A DNA stretch of 64,000 nt, taken from contig CADEHE010000009.1 in NCBI GenBank assembly GCA_902826775.1, positions 1 through 64,000 of the forward strand, given 5' to 3'. The notes below the pieces were generated by a model. That model made no database searches, had not been told where the DNA came from, and saw only the letters and a list, made by a program, of their open reading frames with translations. Source of the stretch: an uncultured Pseudomonadota bacterium. GTDB lineage: Bacteria > Pseudomonadota > Gammaproteobacteria > Burkholderiales > JALYOK01. Made by a program: the position numbers and the translations under genes. Below, piece after piece: positions 1 to 11,900 of this stretch; the stretch's first letter is position 1, and every line of letters starts with the position of its first letter.

Positions 1-50
1 ATCCTAACCCCATCCTCTACTTCTGATTGGCTCAAAAAAACGAGGAGGCT

Positions 51-2438
51 TCACACCTCATTCCAAAACCGTTCCGACCCGAGCTTGGTCGCTATCGCAT
101 CGGGCACGTTGAGAATATTAAACGATCCGGGCGCAGCAGGTCCGCCAATCACGGTGGACTGCTGGTAGTCCAGACTTTGCATGATCCTATCGGTGTCTGA
201 CCGAAAACTACCAAGGACGGTGGTTGACTTGTCTGGGTTTGCTCGGATCATGACGCCGCTTGAAGTTTGGAGTTCGCGCGGAAAATCTATCGCGCTTCCG
301 TCGGCATAAAAATTATTGTTCACCTTCGCCCGCTCGACTGCGGCCTGATCGATCCGAGCATCGTCCAATTTGTCGATCAGCGCGCGCCCGCTGCTGATCA
401 TTCCACGACCCGAAGCTATTGCCGTTTCCCCACCCGTGACAACCGCCGCGGAAATGTTCGCCACCAAATTAGCGCGCAGATGCGCTGCTTGAACAGTTTC
501 CCCTCTTGCTTCCAATCGATCGGCTTCCGCCCAGGTCGCGCTGATCTGGCTCTTGATGGCGGCAGGCAACTTGTCGATGTTGGCAACTACATTCGCAGCC
601 GCTTCACTGCGCGCCTGTGCGCTCTCGAACACTGTGTCGCCGATGAGCACGTTGGCAATTTGTCCATAGCCGGCACCGATGAGCTTGCTCGTATCAACTA
701 CACCATCAACGAAGCCTTTGACCGTATCCAAGCCCGCTTGGAGCACCCCGAGCCCGCCACCTGCCACACGCTTGCCCAAGGTCAGTCCGACAAAGCCGTA
801 GCTTCTCATCTCGCCGTTGAGGTATGCGGTCTGATTGTCGAAGCTGAGATAGTCGTCAATGACCTGAGAATTCGCACCACGCAGGTTTAGGTCAAAGCCA
901 GTACCAGACTTCGCCTGTTCGGCCATCCCTTGGCATTGCCACTCATCGGCGCAAGTAAGAAGCTTCTTGTCTTGCTCGTCGCTGGTTACTTTCCATTTGG
1001 CCCAAACGCGTTGTTGGCACTGGATGTCCGTAGCCGCGCACTGGTTGAACTCCTTTTGGAGGGCGCCCATCTGTGCGTGGTTGAGGTAGTTGTTCTGCAC
1101 CTCATTGCTAGCCGCGTTAAGCGCAACCGAGCTATCGAGTCCCGCGCCGCCCGCCACTAATGCGCTGACCAGCGAGCTTCCTGCCGTGATCAATGCACGC
1201 TCGCCTGTCGTCCAACTGCGCGCATTGCCATTCGCATCAGTCGGCACATCCAAGGACGAAGTCAGAAGCGCCGAGATGGCTCCGCCGCCCGCGCCGCTCG
1301 CGCAGTCCTTGTCCGTTGCTGCAGCCGCCGCACAACCGAGCGCCCCATGCGCCAGCACATGACCCACGCCGCCGAACTCGCCCAGCAATTGCCCCACACC
1401 GGCGTGATCGCCAATCCAGTTGGCGGCCCTTGCCGCCGCGCTGCTGACGAAGTTACTGACGAAGGCCGTTTGGAAACTGCCGCCGTTGATCGCGGTGTTC
1501 ACGCCCGCCGAGACCAGGGCTCTGCCGCCCCAGTTGATGAGGTATTCACCAAAGCTCGGATTGACCGGCAGCTTGCTCAAGCCCAGATTGCCCGTCAGGC
1601 CGGCAGTTAGCCCTGCGGTCGCGCCAGCCTTGAGTACATTCTCCAAACTCAAATCGCCGCTGATGGCACCGGTGACCACGCTGCTGGCCATGGAGGAAAC
1701 AGCGGTGTTGGCCACCGTTGCGCCCAAGCCGGCTTCCAGACCGAAGAGCTGCGCACCCCAACCGCCGCTTAGTGCCGTGACAGCGATACCGACCACCGCC
1801 ATCGCAATCTGCTCGAACTCGTGATCTTTCGTCTGCACCCACTCCTGATGCAGGTGGTCGGCAACCGTGCTCTCAGTGAAATTGCCGCCGAGATCACTCC
1901 TGAGCTTGGCCAGCAACTCTTGCGTTTTCTGCTCGCTCACCTCTTGCGTGTCGGCCAGCAACTGAAATTCGCCGCTGATCGACTGCACACGCTCGGCGTT
2001 GAGCGTCAAGTTGGCAGCGCTGAGGAAACCGCCGGCTTGCAAAGCTTCGCCTGTGATGCGGAAGTAGCCTTCGCTGTTGGGGCGGTCGGTGCGAGTGCCG
2101 ATGTCAGCGAGGCGCTTTTGGTTGATGAACTCGGCCGCCGTGATCGAGAGGTTCTCGGCGACGATGAAGCCGGTGTTGGTGAGGGTGCCGGGGGTGGAGA
2201 GGAAGACGTCTTGGCCTTGGATGAGGCCACCGGCTAGGTTTTGGGTGCTCTCGCTGAAGAGCTTAGGCAGGTAGACGGTGGGAACGAGTGCGGCGGTCTC
2301 ACTGCCGTCTTTCTGTTTGATTTTCTGCTCGACGTACCACAGCAGCGGACGGTCGAGCGTGTTTTGTTGTTCTTCGGTGAGCGCTAAACCGTTGACGAAG
2401 TAGGCGCGGCCGATTTCTTTGAGGGCGGCTTGTTTGAG
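51..2438 (-). pseudogene. Orphan CdiA C-terminal (toxin tip) cassette, no start codon
   Basis: The open frame runs from an in-frame TAA (2441-2439) to a TGA at 51, with no ATG or GTG seen before a TTG at 2042. It is therefore probably not translated by itself. The translation matches the distal part of the large CdiA-like gene next door: FHA-type end, a DUF637-like hydrophobic Ala/Gly-rich pretoxin region, a VQNNYL motif, then a different pretoxin segment. It ends in a domain related to the main toxin tip (TTVLGSF, NILNVPD, FW). It stops at FWNEV, whereas the main protein continues about 65 residues further, so the tip is shorter or truncated. 1792-2384 is identical to 4852-5444 in the main gene. 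The arrangement fits an orphan cdiA-CT module used as a recombination donor. No immunity gene is visible before the window edge. Confidence 0.75.
1792..2384. repeat. 593-bp perfect direct repeat, copy 1 (orphan cassette)
   Basis: By eye this is identical base for base to 4852-5444 (offset 3060). It encodes the last FHA-type segment and the start of the pretoxin region. Flanking similarity continues at lower identity toward the toxin end, while the other side breaks abruptly at 2385. Confidence 0.92.
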
Positions 2439-2607
2439 TTACCCGACTGATAGTCGTGTCTATGCAAACGGCTGGAAGAATATCGAACACGGCCCCTCAT
2501 ATTCGCCTCATATTCGCGCCTTTTCCCCACGGGCGTAGAGCGGGGTTTGGTGTTCGGTGTCGGACGGAACGTTCGGGAGGCATATTCAACAATACTTTCG
2601 ACGTCCG

Positions 2608-2976
2608 CTACACGCGATTCAGGTGGTGATACTCGGTTTCGTAAGGCACTGATTCCGCGAAAACCCAACTTCCATTCTTAACCAGGAATTCCAACTGATT
2701 CTCCAACGACGGTTTGGGTAACGCTTTTCCGCTGGACTTCTCGAACACCTGCATGAGAATACGGACGGAGAATTCTACTTTTGGTTGGCCCAGTTTGTTT
2801 CGAACCACCAAGAGATCAAAGGCCGGTGCTGCGTAGCGCTCGCCCTCAAACTCGATATCCCAGCCCGCTCCATTCGAAAAGGACGCGCGGTAATCGTCAT
2901 CCCGCCGTAGCCCGAATCCAATTGACATCAAAGATCGCTCAACGTTGCGGAGCAAATGGCTATACGGCTCAATCAT
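2608..2976 (-). CDS. cdiI: Candidate CDI immunity protein (122 aa)
   Basis: This small, soluble, charged protein has no signal peptide. Its ATG lies 8 bases beyond the stop of the large cdiA-like gene, on the same strand. The only ribosome-binding-like sequence (CGGAGG) lies inside the last codons of cdiA, so translation is probably coupled. Position, size and the lack of export signals fit an immunity protein that neutralises the adjacent toxin tip in the cytoplasm. I do not recognise the family from sequence, so the assignment rests on context. The following 165 bases contain an 11-bp tandem repeat (about 2498-2519) and then the orphan cassette. Confidence 0.6.
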   Translation of the reverse strand: MIEPYSHLLRNVERSLMSIGFGLRRDDDYRASFSNGAGWDIEFEGERYAAPAFDLLVVRNKLGQPKVEFSVRILMQVFEKSSGKALPKPSLENQLEFLVKNGSWVFAESVPYETEYHHLNRV

Positions 2977-2984
2977 TGCTTTGC

Positions 2985-5900
2985 TTACCTCCGAATCATC
3001 ATCGACCGAGCCTCATCGTACCGGTAACCAGCAGCCAGAAGGTGGTCGTACTCTCTCCCAAATCCAGTCTTAACCACTCTTCCGTCGGGCAACGCCCGCC
3101 TGAGAACGTTAGCGGTAGGTCTTGTGGCGAGCACGATATCATCCCCCCGCTTAATCGCGGCGTCGAGGAACGGTTTATTGTATTTCTCCCAAAACTCCAG
3201 GCTCGAGAGGGACTTGTAAAACTCATCTGGGACATTCAGGACGTTGAAACCACCGACTTTCGCATCAAAATCAAGTGTCTTCGGATAGTTCAGTTCGGTA
3301 ACAATGCGCTCCATGTCAGAGGCATAGCTCCCAAGTACCGTGGTTGTCCTCTCGGAGTTGACCAATACCCGAACCCCGCTGCTTGGCGTTAACTCTTTTT
3401 TCATGAGGCTAACTACGACCGGCGTCAGCGCGTTTGCACTGTCGCCAATGGAAGTTGCAACTTTGGCGCCGCTTGCGGCCGCAGCAGTCACAGCCACGCC
3501 CATGGGAAGCGCGTCGCCGGCCGCGACTTCGCTCGCGGCAATCCCAAGGCGGTTGAAGCACAGCACCGCGTTGGCGGCGCAGGCACGAGCGGCTGTGGCG
3601 CTCATGGCAGCAATCTCAGGCAGCAACGGCGCTGCCAAGGCTCCCAACAACAGCGCAGTGCCAATGAGAGCACGCTTGTTCTGATCCTGTTCGCGCTTTA
3701 GATACGTCGTAACCGCTTCAGGGGTCGGATTGCTGCCGAGAAGGTTCTTGTCAAGATTCTCGTAAGCGAAATCCTGTAGTACCTTGTTGTTGTAGGTATC
3801 GTCATAAAGACTGGGGTTGTAGAAATCATCCCTCAGCAAAGCGTTGACTGACGGGTCTGCAGAGCGTGTCGTAAAATACCGAATCGCGTATCCGCGGGGA
3901 TCGACGAAACTGCCGGCCTGCTTGCCGATTTCGATCAGGTAGATACTGGCCTGCGCGTTCAGGAACTTGTCCATCCCATCGGGCGCGATCTGATCAAACT
4001 GATCGATTGCATCGGCTGCGCGTTGCGCGAGGATTTTGGTCGCTTCTGCTTCAGTAAGGTTGTAGCCCTCCTGTCTCATGCGCTCCGCAAAGTCCCTGGC
4101 GCGCGCCTTAATGAGTTCAATTTCCTTCGGATGCAGCAATCGATTGTTCTGAAACTCGTTGGCCGCTGCGTTGAAGGCGATCATGGCGTCCAGCCCAGCG
4201 TTCTCGGCGATGAGCGCACCAGCGCTGGTGACCGCCGCAGTGATCAGTGCAGCGGGCAAGGTGGCCGGGCGCAACTGGCCGTTTTCATCGCGCACCATCG
4301 GCACCGCGATGAAGTTGCTGGCGATCGCACTAACCGCCGCGCCTGTCGCACCGCTGGCGCAGTCATTGCCCTGCGCCGCGGCGGCCGCACAACCCAGTGC
4401 CGCATGGCTCACCGCATGGGCCACACTCGTGCCGAAGTTGGCATCCTCAGCGCTGATGTTGAAGGTGTCGCCGATCCAAGTGGCCGCGCTCGCCGCTGCG
4501 TTGTTCACGAAGCTGCTCACGAAGGCGTTGCCGAAACTCCCGCCGTTGATCGCGGTGTTCACCCCTGCCGAGACTAAGGCTCTGCCGCCCCAGTTGATGA
4601 GGTGGTCACCAAAGCTCGGATCGACCGGCAGCTTGCTTAAGCCCAGATTGCCCGTCAGGCCGGCGGTTAGCCCTGCGGTAACGCCAGCCCTGAGCACGTT
4701 CTCCAGGCTCAAATCACCGCTGATTGCACCGGTGACTAGGCTGCTGGCCATTGAAGAGAAGGCGGCGTTGGCGATGGTTGAACCGAGGGCGGTTTGCGTC
4801 CCTAGCAGCGTCGCGCCCATTCCACCCGTCATCGCCGTAACCGCGATGCTCACCACCGCCATCGCAATCTGCTCGAACTCGTGATCTTTCGTCTGCACCC
4901 ACTCCTGATGCAGGTGGTCGGCAACCGTGCTCTCAGTGAAATTGCCGCCGAGATCACTCCTGAGCTTGGCCAGCAACTCTTGCGTTTTCTGCTCGCTCAC
5001 CTCTTGCGTGTCGGCCAGCAACTGAAATTCGCCGCTGATCGACTGCACACGCTCGGCGTTGAGCGTCAAGTTGGCAGCGCTGAGGAAACCGCCGGCTTGC
5101 AAAGCTTCGCCTGTGATGCGGAAGTAGCCTTCGCTGTTGGGGCGGTCGGTGCGAGTGCCGATGTCAGCGAGGCGCTTTTGGTTGATGAACTCGGCCGCCG
5201 TGATCGAGAGGTTCTCGGCGACGATGAAGCCGGTGTTGGTGAGGGTGCCGGGGGTGGAGAGGAAGACGTCTTGGCCTTGGATGAGGCCACCGGCTAGGTT
5301 TTGGGTGCTCTCGCTGAAGAGCTTAGGCAGGTAGACGGTGGGAACGAGTGCGGCGGTCTCACTGCCGTCTTTCTGTTTGATTTTCTGCTCGACGTACCAC
5401 AGCAGCGGACGGTCGAGCGTGTTTTGTTGTTCTTCGGTGAGCGCCACACCGAGATTTAGGTTACTCGCTTGGGCGAATGCGGCGGCGTTTTGGTAGAGCA
5501 GGGCCTGCTGTTGGGTGTCGATGGAGACGTTGTTTTGATCGTCGAATGCCAATCCGTTAACAAAGTAGGCGCCGCCGGTTTCTCTTAGCGCAGCTTGCCG
5601 CAGCAACTGTTGTTCGACGTAAGGGTCAGCGAAGAACAGCAGATCGTTGCTGGTGACTAAGTTCTGCGGCAGCAGCGAGAGCAGGTAGTCGGGACCTAAG
5701 GGTGTGAGCACAGCGCTGGCAGCGTTGCTGTTCATGTAGCGCAGATTTAGTGTGCGCGCGCTGCTCGCCTCCAAGGTGGCGTTAACGCCTGCGGCGGGCG
5801 GAGCGGGGCTATACGTGGCGGCGGTAGTGCTTTGACGCTCTTGTGCGATTACTGCGCCAATCACCTCTTTCGTGATCTCGCTTTTCGCCAGGTCGGCCAG

Positions 5901-8900
5901 CGAGCCCGGCGTGTGGAACTCCTGATCATGCAGGCGACGCTCGCCGAGGTCTACCGCAACCGAGCTGACGCTCACGATGTTGGCAACTGTCTCTGGTGCG
6001 CTCGGCGCAGCGATGTTGATAGTCACTGCGGTGGCCGCCGCGAGGTGGCCTTGAGCGTTGGTGATGCCTGCGCCCAAGATCACATCGCCTAGGCTGATCA
6101 CGCGGTTGGGGTTGGTTGGCAGCGGGGTCTGGCTATGGTAGTCGGTCAGGCCGTTGGTGATGGCGGAGCCCGACAAGGCAACGTATTCGCCTAGGATGTT
6201 GCCAGTATTCTGGAGTATGCCCCCAGAAGTAACGTTTAAATTGCCCCCTGCTTGTATCGTGCTGGGAGTATTCTCCGGAATACCGGTCGCATGGATTTCC
6301 CTTTTGCGATCGGCCCAATCCCACTCGCGGCCATCCGATTCGTAGTGCGACAACACGTATTTGACGGCGCGCTGACGCGCTTCGTTATCGACTGCGCCGG
6401 TCGCGGTGACGGTCAAGTCACGCCCGGCGTTGATGAGTGAGCCCTTGTTGTCCAATGCGCCGGTGTTCGCAACGACGTCGCGCCCTGCACTGATCACCCC
6501 CGCCGGCGCAGTTTCGACTTGCTTAATGACTTCGAAGAAGTCTTCTTCATCGTGTTTGGCGCGCCGCCCTTCAAACCAAAGCTGCCAGTTCACCAACCAC
6601 GCCGTATCGGCGCGCGTGTTGCCGATCGCTGCGGCGCTCAGCGCGACGTCTCCAGTGCGCGATTCGATCGTGCCGGAGGCGTTTTCGATTTGAGCAAACG
6701 AGCTGACGGAGACATCGCCTTGTGCCAGCAGTTGCGCGTTGGCGTTCGTCACTGCTTGCGCGCTGATGCTAAGTTTGCCGCCAGCGGCGACCACCGCCGG
6801 GGTTTGTGTACTGGTGAGTTGCTGATCGAAGTAGACGACCGATTTGCCGCGGAATGGGTCGCGCGAAACGACGTTGCCGTTCTCATCCAACACCGGAACG
6901 ATCAGCGGCGCTGTGTCGCTGCCTCTGCGCGTAACAACCGTATCGACGGCGTAGCTCGACTCACCCACGTTGGCGAACGTGCCTAAAGTGCGGATGGACA
7001 AATCCCCTGCAGCAAGGACTGTCCCCTCGTTAGTCAGATTGGCAAAGTCCAAACCAATGTCGCCACCGCTGCGAATGGTCCCGAAAAATCCTTTCTCTTC
7101 GGTTGCAACTCGCGTGGCCGCAGGTATCAAGTTCACGTAGGTACGATCGGCCACCAGGCTTTGCGTCCGGTTCAAGTCAGTGATGAACTGTTCCGCCTCG
7201 ACCGGATTGATCCCTTCCTCATAGCTTTCAACGAGTGAATCGGAACGGCCATTGCGTAGCCCCGAAGCGTTCAAACTCACCGATTGGCCGGCCTCGATCG
7301 TGCTGCCGCGGTTGCTGATCGTGCCTTTGACGCTTACGTCCAGGTGTGCGCCGGCTGTGATGCGGCCTTCTGCGCCATGCGATTGCGTGATGCGCGTGGT
7401 TTCGTACTGCGGCAGCGCGATCGTCTCCGTCACGTCGCGTTTCGGGTTGAACAATCGGTAGCTGCGGGCGACGGTTCCGGCCAAATAGTCGGGGTTGAGA
7501 GACGCGACCGTTAGCTCCGGCAAGTAGTATCCCGAACAGGTAGGAATACAACCGCTACTCACGTACTCCTGCAAAGAGACGACAATCGGATCAAGAATCG
7601 ATTGGTTAAAGGTTGCGGTGTGCTCGGTCACCGATAGCGGCGGTTCGCGATCATTGTTCAGCGACGTGGCTCGGATGGTGACGTCACTAGCCGCTTCCAG
7701 TACACCGCCCACATTGTTCGCGGCACCCGACACGTCTACGTTTAAGTCGCGATCCGCATGCACGCGACCCTTGCCATTGTCGAACGCGCTGCCGCCGACG
7801 ATGACATCGCGCCCTGCTTCCACCGTACCGCGATTGGTGACGTTGCCTCTTAACGCGACGTCGACGTCAGCTTTCAGCACGTTCGTGTTGGTCACGCTCG
7901 TGCCGCTCAGCGCAATGCTGCCACCGGTTTTGATTGCACCGCTGTTGTAGATATTGCCAGTGGTGTTGATGCGGAAATCGCCTGCCATCTCAATTAGACC
8001 GGCGTTGCTGAAGTCGCCGAAGCTCGTAAGCGATAGCCCCTTGGACTGCGGCGTCCACGCGCCCGAGTTGTTGATCACGTCCGCATTGACCGCGAGTAGA
8101 TTGCCTGCCTTCATCGTGCCGGCGCTCGTGGCCGAGAGATCGAACGCGCCTGCAGCATTGGCCGTGAGATCGTGGCCGGCCGCGATGCGTCCACCGGTGT
8201 TCTTGAGCGTGCCGGTGAAATTGAAGAGCAGGTCGCCGTCCGCGGCGAACAACCCACCGGCGTTGTTGGTGAGCGTTGTGCGTTTGACTTCCAGGCGATC
8301 GCCCGCGAGCACTTGGCCGCCGGCGTTATCGATCTGCGACGCCTCTAGCGTTGTAGCGAACCCGTAGAGCGTCCCGCGATTGATCAGGCTGCTGGCCGTC
8401 ACGCTGCTTGCGCCCATCGTCGACAGGCTCGCATTGTTGATCAACGTGCCGGCATTTACCGTAAGGTCGACGCCCGCGCTGACCGGTGCGGCGTTGGAAA
8501 ACGTTCCCACTGCGCCGAGCTGCGCGTTGCCCTTGACGACGATCTCGCCCTGCAACCGCAAGTTGCCGCGCGCCTGTGCCGTAACGTTGCCGTTGGTTGC
8601 AGCAGCAGACAAGGAAACGTCGCCGCCGGTCACGTTGATCGCATTCTGCGCGTTGAGCCTGCCCGACGCGTTCAGTATGCGTCCCGCGCTTGCGTTGATG
8701 ACATCACGCGACTCGATCGCGGCGGTGCTCAGCAAATCGCGCCCTGTGTAGAGATCGATGCGACCCGTCGCCGAGATGGTGCCATTGAACTTGGCGTCGG
8801 TTCCGGCGCCCGCGTTAAGCGAACCCGTCGCGACGCTGATCGGCCCGATGACCTCTAGCGCGCCATCGCGCGCTTTCAGCACGACATTGCCTAGTGCATT

Positions 8901-11900
8901 GACTTCGCCGTTGGCCACCGCGTTGTTCTTCGCATCGACGTTGATTTTGCCGCCAGCCAGCAGCGCACCGTTCACCGTTACATCGCTCGCGCGCGAGATG
9001 ACGTTCGCATCACTGATGGCGCTCACGCCGCCGGCGCGCACGCTTTGTTGCGCTTCCAGTGTGGCATTCCCGCCGGCCGAGATGTTTCCGTCGCTTTCGA
9101 TCGCGGCCTGCGCAGCCACTTGCACATCGCCGCGAGCAGCAACAGTGCCGGCGCCGCGCACGTCGGTGGCGGCGCGCAGGGTGATGTTGCCGTTGGATTC
9201 AATACTGGCGTCGCTGACGATACCGGCACCCGTCGCCGTGAGCGCCGCATCGCCCATCGTCTTTACCGCGCCGGTGGCATGCAAGGCGTTGGCCGTCGCG
9301 GTTAACGCGCCGCGAGCAGACGTCGTGCCACCGAGGGTAGCGAGTGCGCCGGCGCGCAGATCGATGTTGCCGCCTGCGTCCAGTGCGCCGCCGGTGGTCA
9401 GCGCGCTGCCCGCGCTAAGGCTCGCATCACGTGCAATGCTGATGCTGCCGCCAGTGGCGAGATCACCGTCTTGTGCGCGCAGCGCGGCGTTGCCGGCCAC
9501 CTGCACTGCGCCGCTCACGTTGGCGTGACGTTGCGCAAACAGCTCAAGATTGGCGCCCGCTGCGAGCGTGCCGCTAAACAGCGCATCGCGCCCGGCGCTG
9601 GTGCTGAGGTTGCCAAACGCTAGCGTGACGCCGCCGTTAGTCAGATCGCGGCCGGCTTGCTGCAGCAAGTCGCCGCCCACGATCGCGTTGCCGGTATTGC
9701 TCAGATCGCCGTCGGCGCGTAGCTGTGCGCTTAATACTACGCCTAGGTTACCATTGATATTTAGTTGATTAGAGGATTCAATGAATAAGGTGGTAGCAGT
9801 AATGTCACCTTGGAGGTTCGCATCGCCCTGCGTCGCGCGCAACGTCGCAACACCGCCGACTTCGGTTTGACCGGCTAGCAGCAGAGTTTGGCCGGTTAGA
9901 TTTGCGTCGGCGCCGACGCGCAAACTCCCCCCGGTGGACAGCGCGCGACCCGCGGTGATCCTGCTGTGACCCATGACCGTCACGCTGCCGTTCAGCGCGG
10001 CGTCGGTGCCGGCAGTCACGTTGCTGTTATTGCCAACGATGAAATCGCCGTTATTGATCAACGCACCTTCGCGCGCCGCGATGCGTGCATCACCCGCTAC
10101 CGTCATACCGCGCTGCAACGTCACATCGGTCTTCGCGTTGAGTTCGAGATTGCCGAGCACACCCAGCATGCTGCCGAACGTCGCCGCTGCGCCGCTGTCG
10201 ACGCGCACATTGCCGCCGACGAGCGCGTTGCCGTCGCCGCCGAAACTGCCGCCAGCGTTGACGGACAAATCACCCGCCACCTGGACTTCACCGCCCAGCG
10301 AGACATCGCGCCCGGCTTCGATGCGCGCGCTCTCGTTGGCTTGCATCGCGCCGCCGATGCGCACGTCGCGCCCGGCACTCAGGTTGACGGCACCGTTGGC
10401 GTGGGTTTGCCCGGTTAGCGCTGCGTCGCCCTGCACGGCGCGCACATTCAACGCGCCGAGGGCTGTCGTACCGCCGGCAAGTAGCGCGCCGCCTTGCGTA
10501 TTGACACTCAACTGGCCGTTGGTCGCCACGCTGCCGAGGCTAGTCACGTTGCCGTTGCTTGAAGTGATATCGATGCCGGCAAGCGCGATGGTGTCGCCAC
10601 TGCCGGTAACATCGCCCGCGGCGTTGAGCGTGAATGTTTGCTGTGTGGCGAGGTTGCCGAATGCGATCGCGCCCGTCGCGTTGAAATCGATCGCGCCATC
10701 GACCACAGTGTCGCCGGTCGCACGAATGCTGCCTGCGTTTACGCTGTAGTTGCCGCCAACGCTGACTTGTCCAACTTGGGTTAGATTGCCACTGACGTTC
10801 AGCGCTGCGTTCTGCGTCGCCAACATCGAACCGGAAAACGCCGCATCGCGGGCGGCTTGCACATGCAGTTGCTGCCCCGCTTCGACATCGCCGGCTACGC
10901 TGAGCGCGCCGCCTGTTGCGAGCGCGCTGTTTTGCGCGGCGACTACTTTGCCGGCGACGTTCAAGTCGCCGCGCGCGTTGAGATTCACATCCTGTTTCGC
11001 GTACGCATCGCCCACCCGGATCTGACCGCTGCTGTCGATCGTCAAGTTGCCGGCGGTCGCGGCGAGCGCGCCGTCGCTCTTCACGCCCAAACCTTCAGTG
11101 GTGGCGATGACCTTGATCTGCCCCGCCGTCATCGCGCCGAGCGCGCTGGCGTCGATCGCGTAGCCGTTCTGCACGCTGCTTTGGTTCGGGCTCGCCGCCT
11201 TGATTGCCTCCGCGCTGTTTGCCGCGGCGTTTGCGGAGATGACATAGTTACCGTTCGCGTCTTCGGTGACGCGGTTGCGTCCGGCGATCAAGTTGATTTG
11301 GCTGTTTGTGCCGCTGCCCAAGTTCGCGCGCAGCGCCGCTTCGATCGTCATGGTTTGCGCGATGATGTCCATGCGGCCGGTAGTGCCTTCGATGCCGATG
11401 CCACCGACCGTGACGTGCCCGGAAGTAACGTCGAATGCCAGCGCGGTGGCGTTGGCAAACGCGGTCAGGCTGCCGTTTGGCGCCGAGAGAAACTCCACCG
11501 CACCGGTGGTCAAGGTCAAGCGCGGTGTATTGACGAAGGCGCAGCCGGTACAGCTGATGCCGTTCGGGTTGGCGATGATGACGTGCGCCGGCGCGCCAAA
11601 CACTTCCAAGCTGCCGTTCAGTTGTGAAGCGAACGCGCCGGAATTCACTTCATTGATGATCAAGCTTGCGGTGTGGCCATTTAGATTGGCATTGCCGTCG
11701 ACGTTGCCCCCCAGCAGCGTGCCGCCGCCGACCAAGCTGTTATTCAGAATCAGTCCAGCGGCATCGATGTTGAACTGTTGGTAGCGGTTCATCGACATAC
11801 CGGCGGCGTTCGGCGCCGTGATGTTCACCACTGGCACACCGGCCGAGCTTTGCCTCAGCTTCGGTTGAAATTGCACGGGCGCGTACGGGTCGGCGATCGG

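Noticed and set aside
1-50. Possible terminator (short GAGG/CCTC stem then seven T on the minus strand) after the orphan cassette
   Set aside because: The stem is only four pairs and lies at the window edge, so it cannot be supported.
2384-2668. 94-codon frame between the immunity gene and the orphan cassette
   Set aside because: It overlaps both neighbours out of frame, is Arg/Ser/Pro-rich and has no features of an immunity protein.
8758-9528. 256-codon plus-strand frames opposite the cdiA repeats (also 9973-10749, 10857-11627)
   Set aside because: Shadows of the FHA repeat region, with Ala/Pro/Ser-rich composition arising from the repeated codons.
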